Shown piece after piece: positions 6,808 to 10,068 of a DNA stretch of 10,068 nucleotides (positions within the stretch are counted from its first letter, which is position 1; every line of letters starts with the position of its first letter). The position numbers and the translations under genes are program-made. Under the pieces are notes generated by a model. That model worked only from the letters and a program-made list of their open reading frames with translations. It was not told where the DNA came from and did no database searches. The DNA lies in assembly GCA_039679375.1 (NCBI GenBank), contig JBDKVA010000079.1:1-10068 (forward strand), given 5' to 3'. The stretch is from JBDKVA01 sp039679375. GTDB taxonomy: Bacteria; Bacillota; Clostridia; Acetivibrionales; DTU013.

Positions 6808-6858
6808 CAGATGGGTCTATTATATTGTTTGACCATATGGAAAATTATTGATATCATT
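6808..6858 (+). repeat. Direct repeat copy 2, carrying a promoter
   Basis: This 51-bp segment is the partner of 5434-5487, in the same orientation and about 1.37 kb downstream, placed before the small membrane protein gene. The palindrome is shortened to the 8-bp CCATATGG (6833-6840), because the base after it is A and not T. Confidence 0.85.
6829..6857 (+). promoter_or_regulatory. Sigma-A-type promoter of the small membrane protein gene (twin of 5458-5486)
   Basis: TTGACC (6829-6834), a 17-bp spacer and TATCAT (6852-6857) are the same hexamers and spacing as in the upstream copy, and CCATATGG again overlaps the -35. Transcription would begin near 6864, leaving about 28 bases before the ATG at 6892. 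The shared elements suggest both genes answer to the same control. Confidence 0.7.
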
Positions 6859-6891
6859 AGCACATATAGCATATACTTTTTGAGGTGGAAT

Positions 6892-7206
6892 ATGTTGGCT
6901 TTTAAAATTGTATGGATTTTAGCTGGAATCGTGTTTGTTAGCTTCGGTCATGCTATCTATTTTAAGAAAAAGTACAATTTAATCAATAATTTCAAGGAAG
7001 ACATGAAATCAAAAAGGTATAATAATGCTTATGCAAAGAGGGTAGGTTTAATTGAACTTATAGGTGGATTGACTTGCGTTGTACTCGGATTATGGACGAT
7101 ATTTTTCGATGTAAAGTCTATAATAATAGTTTTTGTTGTCAGCATTATCGGACTCATAGTTGCTTTGATTATAAATATGGTTATGTCAAGCAATAAAGCA
7201 AGATGA
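6892..7206 (+). CDS. Small three-helix membrane protein, DUF3784-like
   Basis: The start is placed at ATG 6892, preceded by GAGGTGG (6882-6888), and gives 104 residues. The frame is open upstream to a TTG at 6760, but that stretch contains the promoter repeat and has no ribosome binding site. Helices lie at about residues 3-23, 52-71 and 75-97. Between the first two is a basic cytoplasmic-type segment with YFKKKYNLINNF and an AKRVGLIELIGGL motif. The pattern of helix, short polar segment, then R-x-G-leading helices resembles DUF3784 proteins of Firmicutes, which have no known function; this match is by eye. The gene ends convergent with the - strand operon, 19 bases away. Its promoter duplicates that of the aldo/keto reductase, suggesting shared regulation. 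Confidence 0.7.
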   Translation: MLAFKIVWILAGIVFVSFGHAIYFKKKYNLINNFKEDMKSKRYNNAYAKRVGLIELIGGLTCVVLGLWTIFFDVKSIIIVFVVSIIGLIVALIINMVMSSNKAR

Positions 7207-7225
7207 ATACATTTTTTAAGTATTA

Positions 7226-7942
7226 TTACTTCCTTACTACAGACAGAAAGGCCCAGACGCCGGCAGTAAGAATTGCCAGCGCTGACAGGACTCCCGAAGA
7301 TACCGGAAAAACAGGTACAAACAAATCAGGAGATAAATAGACGCCGTTATCGTATAACCGATGATCAATGAGCAATGTTATTCTCCGGATCGTATTGTTT
7401 TTCGTCAGCCGCATTTGTTGTCCCTGATGTACAAGATATTTATTGGCGTTTACCCATGATCGTGCAACATCGAATAATTCGTCCAACCTGACATAGAGAA
7501 GCTCATTGGATATGCCGGTATCCACGGCAAACGGATATGCAATTCTCCAACCTGCAACGTCCATTGGCATACTATCCAAGCCATAACCAACTTTAACCGA
7601 AGATGAATTACCGTCTCTTCTCACATGAATACGCGTTCCCTTATCAATCACATAAGCGGGTGATCGATCCCCTATTGCATAATAGTAACGAATCGTTACA
7701 GGCGAACTTATCACATTCGTGAGATTATATCCAGGAAGCGTCTCTATTGATGGAAAGAGCTTTTCCACTTCGTTAACATTTATGCTTCCGCCAATAATGG
7801 CACCCTTATAGTCGTAAGTCTCTGGCTTGTGCACGTAGTTTTTGGTCAGGCTGTGATTATACATCAAAGCCGTAACGGTCTGAACAGCAACAGCGAGTAA
7901 AAGGATTACCGATATTGCCAAAAATAGCACTTTTGCTTTCAT
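7226..7942 (-). CDS. Unrecognised exported/membrane protein with a membrane segment at each end
   Basis: I do not recognise this 238-residue protein. It has a hydrophobic helix at about residues 5-26, which may be an uncleaved anchor or a signal peptide, and a second at about 213-235 followed by a short basic tail, RK. The middle of about 185 residues is polar and rich in beta-type segments (PVTIRYYYAI, RIHVRRDGNSSSVKVGYGL, ITLLIDHRLYDNGVYL) and most likely lies outside the membrane. It contains no cysteine or obvious catalytic motif. AGAGGGG just before the ATG (7947-7953) is a good ribosome binding site. It follows the DUF3160 gene by only 17 bases, so the two are one operon and may work as a surface-protein pair. 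Regulation is not visible. Confidence 0.8.
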   Translation of the reverse strand: MKAKVLFLAISVILLLAVAVQTVTALMYNHSLTKNYVHKPETYDYKGAIIGGSINVNEVEKLFPSIETLPGYNLTNVISSPVTIRYYYAIGDRSPAYVIDKGTRIHVRRDGNSSSVKVGYGLDSMPMDVAGWRIAYPFAVDTGISNELLYVRLDELFDVARSWVNANKYLVHQGQQMRLTKNNTIRRITLLIDHRLYDNGVYLSPDLFVPVFPVSSGVLSALAILTAGVWAFLSVVRK

Positions 7943-7959
7943 GATACCCCTCTTCCTGT

Positions 7960-10068
7960 TCAGTAGCCTCCATCGTAAGGCTCCTTAGGTACAGGGATCT
8001 CCTCCTTATCGCCTCCCTGGAACGACTTCATCCAGTCTGGCTGATCCGGTTGTCTGTTTTCCTTGAGCATCTTTTGCCATTCCTCATCGGTCAGCCGTTT
8101 ATTGCTTTCAAACTCATAATAGTCGAAAATCGCGCCTCTTGTCAGGTACAGCTTGCCACCAATTGGCACAACCACAAACATTTGAGCGGCCGACCCCACC
8201 GCTTCCTCCAAATAATTGTTTGGAGCTCCAGTATGCACATCGGCTATAACCGCCATATTTTTATCAGTCTCTGAAGTGATTTCAAACCATCTCATTCCAT
8301 TTTCCGCCAGCGAACTTGTCAGATGTTCCAGAGTACCGCCGTAAGTAAGCAGCCTGTTATACTCTATCTCGGACAATTCCTCGTTTTTAAGTTCCTTAAT
8401 GGAACAATTGATGAGAAAATCGAGTAATTCTTCGAAATCCTGCATCCTATTCTTTAAATCCTCAGGCAGTATATCCCTTTGCGTCAGATTTTCCCGTGAA
8501 TACCGGGTCAGCCAGAGAAGCCTCGTATACAACTCAACATTTGGCTCAACATAACTCAAGATAGTGGGCGGCATATCTCCGCCCATTTCGGCGCCGCTTT
8601 GTTTTCCGTAGAGAATCGTGTCATGCCTGAGTTCCGACCAGCTTCCAAGCGCCGTGCCGAGCGATTTGTCCACCCAGGCTGCATTCGTCATAAAGGATGG
8701 ATACCCCTGTTCAAAAGGAACCAGCAGTGATTTGAGCGTCCACAGCCACCCATAATACATGTTTGACCGCCAAGTTGTTTCAGGGATTGCAGAGAATCGT
8801 GCTTTCACTTCTTTAAATCTGGCCGGATATTCAGGCCAAAGTGTATCTGTCTTATAGTCGTTGATCAGAATATCATATGCTCTGTCCGACCCTAGAACGC
8901 CCATTACATCAAGCCCTGACGGCATAGGCCTGATAATCGGTTCCACCAGTTTCTGCAGGATCTCAGAGTCCGGAATATAACGTTGTCCCATAAACCTGAA
9001 TTGTTTCCCGACAGGAGTATCTACAGTGGTCCATTCTTCCTGGATTTGCGGTTCCGGTAATTTTTCCGCCTCACGGAATACCGCTGCCATTTTTTCGTCC
9101 GCCATAAGATCGTCCAGATCCGTATCGCTGCCATACACCTTCAGGATAATATCCTTGTAATCAAAAATATTCAAATCATCTGTACTGCCGACATAAAATA
9201 TGGTCGGATTATATATTTTTTCCCACAATTCCACGTCGGAAATTCCCCTGTAGTCCATAAACATGCTGTATGTGATCAACAGCGCCCTGGCTGTCTTTTT
9301 CTCATCAAGCACCTTCCTGCCGTCCTTTTCAATGCAGAGGGCAAAAGGAGCCTTCCCATACCACATCATAGTCTTAAAGTACCTCTCAAAAGCTTCGCTC
9401 CTAGTATAATGCCCGCGCGGCTTGTATTGGCTGTAATCCAGATCGTACCCGAAGATAAATGATTTTTTAAACCCTTCTGCTGCCGTAATAAGCGAAAATT
9501 CCTGTTCTGCCAGTTGTTTCGCCTCAGCCGGGATATTTTCCGGAAGCCCTTTTCCCAATGCAAGCTGCGCCACACCAAAATAAGCGATGTTCGCGAGCGC
9601 CTCCGCCTTGACTTCACTATTGTTCAAGTCATTATAGATTATAATAGACTTATTCAGCATATCATCCGTCAATTGCTCCAGCAATCCCATCAACTTTTCC
9701 GATTCAAGCGTCCTCAATGAGTAGTCGTAGAATACATGGTATACCTGAAGGACAGAGTCCGACGTCACAAAGCTGGGTAACTTCAGGTATAGATTTCTTT
9801 CGTAAATATAAAACAGCTGCTCTTCTGTTGAAGGTGTGACAACAAACCCGTTTTTCGACAGCAGTTTCTTTTGATCTGCGGAAAACTTGCCGAACTGCTC
9901 CAAATTTTCTATATTGGACAGGTCGCTTTTGACTATATAAGGCTTAACCTTTTTTGCATACTCACTCAGCTTAAATTCCGGCTCGGTATATTTTTCAGCT
10001 ATTCTATCGGTGAATACCGGTTTGGCCGGTAATTCTCCGCCGGTATCCGTATTCTGGCTGCCTGCGGT
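7960..10068 (-). CDS. DUF3160 domain protein, likely exported or lipoprotein (N-terminus outside window)
   Basis: The frame is open from the right window edge to the TGA at 7960-7962, giving 702 visible residues, so the 5' end is missing. The TTG at 9903 lies within continuous coding sequence and is not the start. The first visible residues, TAGSQNTDTGGELPAKP, are a small polar linker of the kind found just after a signal peptide or lipobox. The DUF3160 hallmarks follow: EQLFYIYERN, then PSFVTSDSVLQVYH at about visible residues 98-111. Near the C-terminus are MAVIADVHTG, VVVPIGGKLYLTRGAIFDYYEF and LTDEEWQKML, the typical end of this family. DUF3160 proteins occur in bacteria and archaea, are often predicted surface proteins, and have no established function. 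The next gene downstream encodes a membrane protein in the same operon. Confidence 0.85.
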   Translation of the reverse strand, partial: TAGSQNTDTGGELPAKPVFTDRIAEKYTEPEFKLSEYAKKVKPYIVKSDLSNIENLEQFGKFSADQKKLLSKNGFVVTPSTEEQLFYIYERNLYLKLPSFVTSDSVLQVYHVFYDYSLRTLESEKLMGLLEQLTDDMLNKSIIIYNDLNNSEVKAEALANIAYFGVAQLALGKGLPENIPAEAKQLAEQEFSLITAAEGFKKSFIFGYDLDYSQYKPRGHYTRSEAFERYFKTMMWYGKAPFALCIEKDGRKVLDEKKTARALLITYSMFMDYRGISDVELWEKIYNPTIFYVGSTDDLNIFDYKDIILKVYGSDTDLDDLMADEKMAAVFREAEKLPEPQIQEEWTTVDTPVGKQFRFMGQRYIPDSEILQKLVEPIIRPMPSGLDVMGVLGSDRAYDILINDYKTDTLWPEYPARFKEVKARFSAIPETTWRSNMYYGWLWTLKSLLVPFEQGYPSFMTNAAWVDKSLGTALGSWSELRHDTILYGKQSGAEMGGDMPPTILSYVEPNVELYTRLLWLTRYSRENLTQRDILPEDLKNRMQDFEELLDFLINCSIKELKNEELSEIEYNRLLTYGGTLEHLTSSLAENGMRWFEITSETDKNMAVIADVHTGAPNNYLEEAVGSAAQMFVVVPIGGKLYLTRGAIFDYYEFESNKRLTDEEWQKMLKENRQPDQPDWMKSFQGGDKEEIPVPKEPYDGGY

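Noticed and set aside
6735..6810. Tiny minus-strand reading frame METLDCGRKYKDCEF...
   Set aside because: It has about two dozen codons, no ribosome binding site and no recognisable family, so it cannot be told from chance.
6760..6891. N-terminal extension of the DUF3784-like gene from TTG 6760
   Set aside because: The stretch contains the duplicated promoter and no ribosome binding site, whereas ATG 6892 has GAGGTGG at proper distance.
7218..7231. Hairpin AAGTA-TTAT-TACTT between the convergent genes as a terminator
   Set aside because: The stem is 5 bp of mostly A:T pairs, and the adjacent T-run is on the wrong side for both transcripts.
7960..9903. DUF3160 gene starting at TTG 9903
   Set aside because: Coding sequence continues in frame to the window end with a sensible linker, and no ribosome binding site precedes 9903.

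Overview
The window looks like low-GC Firmicutes DNA, most likely from a Clostridia-type anaerobe. It is A+T-rich, has strong AGGAGG-type ribosome binding sites and a TTG start, and carries a flavodoxin-family protein and an aldo/keto reductase with two [4Fe-4S] motifs. Species and replicon cannot be read from the sequence.

Left part (1-5297, all + strand). The 3' end of a flavodoxin/NADPH-dependent FMN reductase-family gene (cut by the window edge) is followed after 13 bases by an OmpR-type response regulator and a short, single-membrane-segment histidine kinase. A 110-bp gap follows, then a MacB/SalX-type ABC transporter: an ATPase and an 847-residue FtsX-like permease that overlap. The gap holds an AGATT-based motif repeated three times at exact 11-bp steps next to a -10-like sequence. 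This is the best candidate for the operator through which the regulator switches on the transporter. The module resembles the peptide-sensing and detoxification sets of Firmicutes; the substrate cannot be read.

Middle part (5298-7206). On the - strand, directly after the permease, is a short decayed piece that reads like the C-terminal part of a RelE/ParE-type toxin. Next come an aldo/keto reductase of an atypical ferredoxin-tailed family and a small three-helix membrane protein (DUF3784-like), both on the + strand. Upstream of each lies a copy of the same ~51-54 bp sequence (about 89% identical). Both copies carry an identical sigma-A-like promoter (TTGACC, 17 bp, TATCAT) with a CCATATGG palindrome in the spacer. 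The two genes therefore look like a small co-regulated set.

Right part (7226-10068, - strand). A large exported-looking DUF3160 protein, truncated at its N-terminus by the window end, is followed 17 bases downstream by an unrecognised 238-residue protein with a membrane segment at each end. They look like a two-gene cell-surface operon, convergent with the middle part.

There is no RNA gene, CRISPR array, transposase or clear terminator in the window. The observations most worth following are the duplicated promoter/operator, the phased repeats before the transporter, the reductase that lacks the classical AKR catalytic residues, and the uncharacterised DUF3160/membrane-protein pair.
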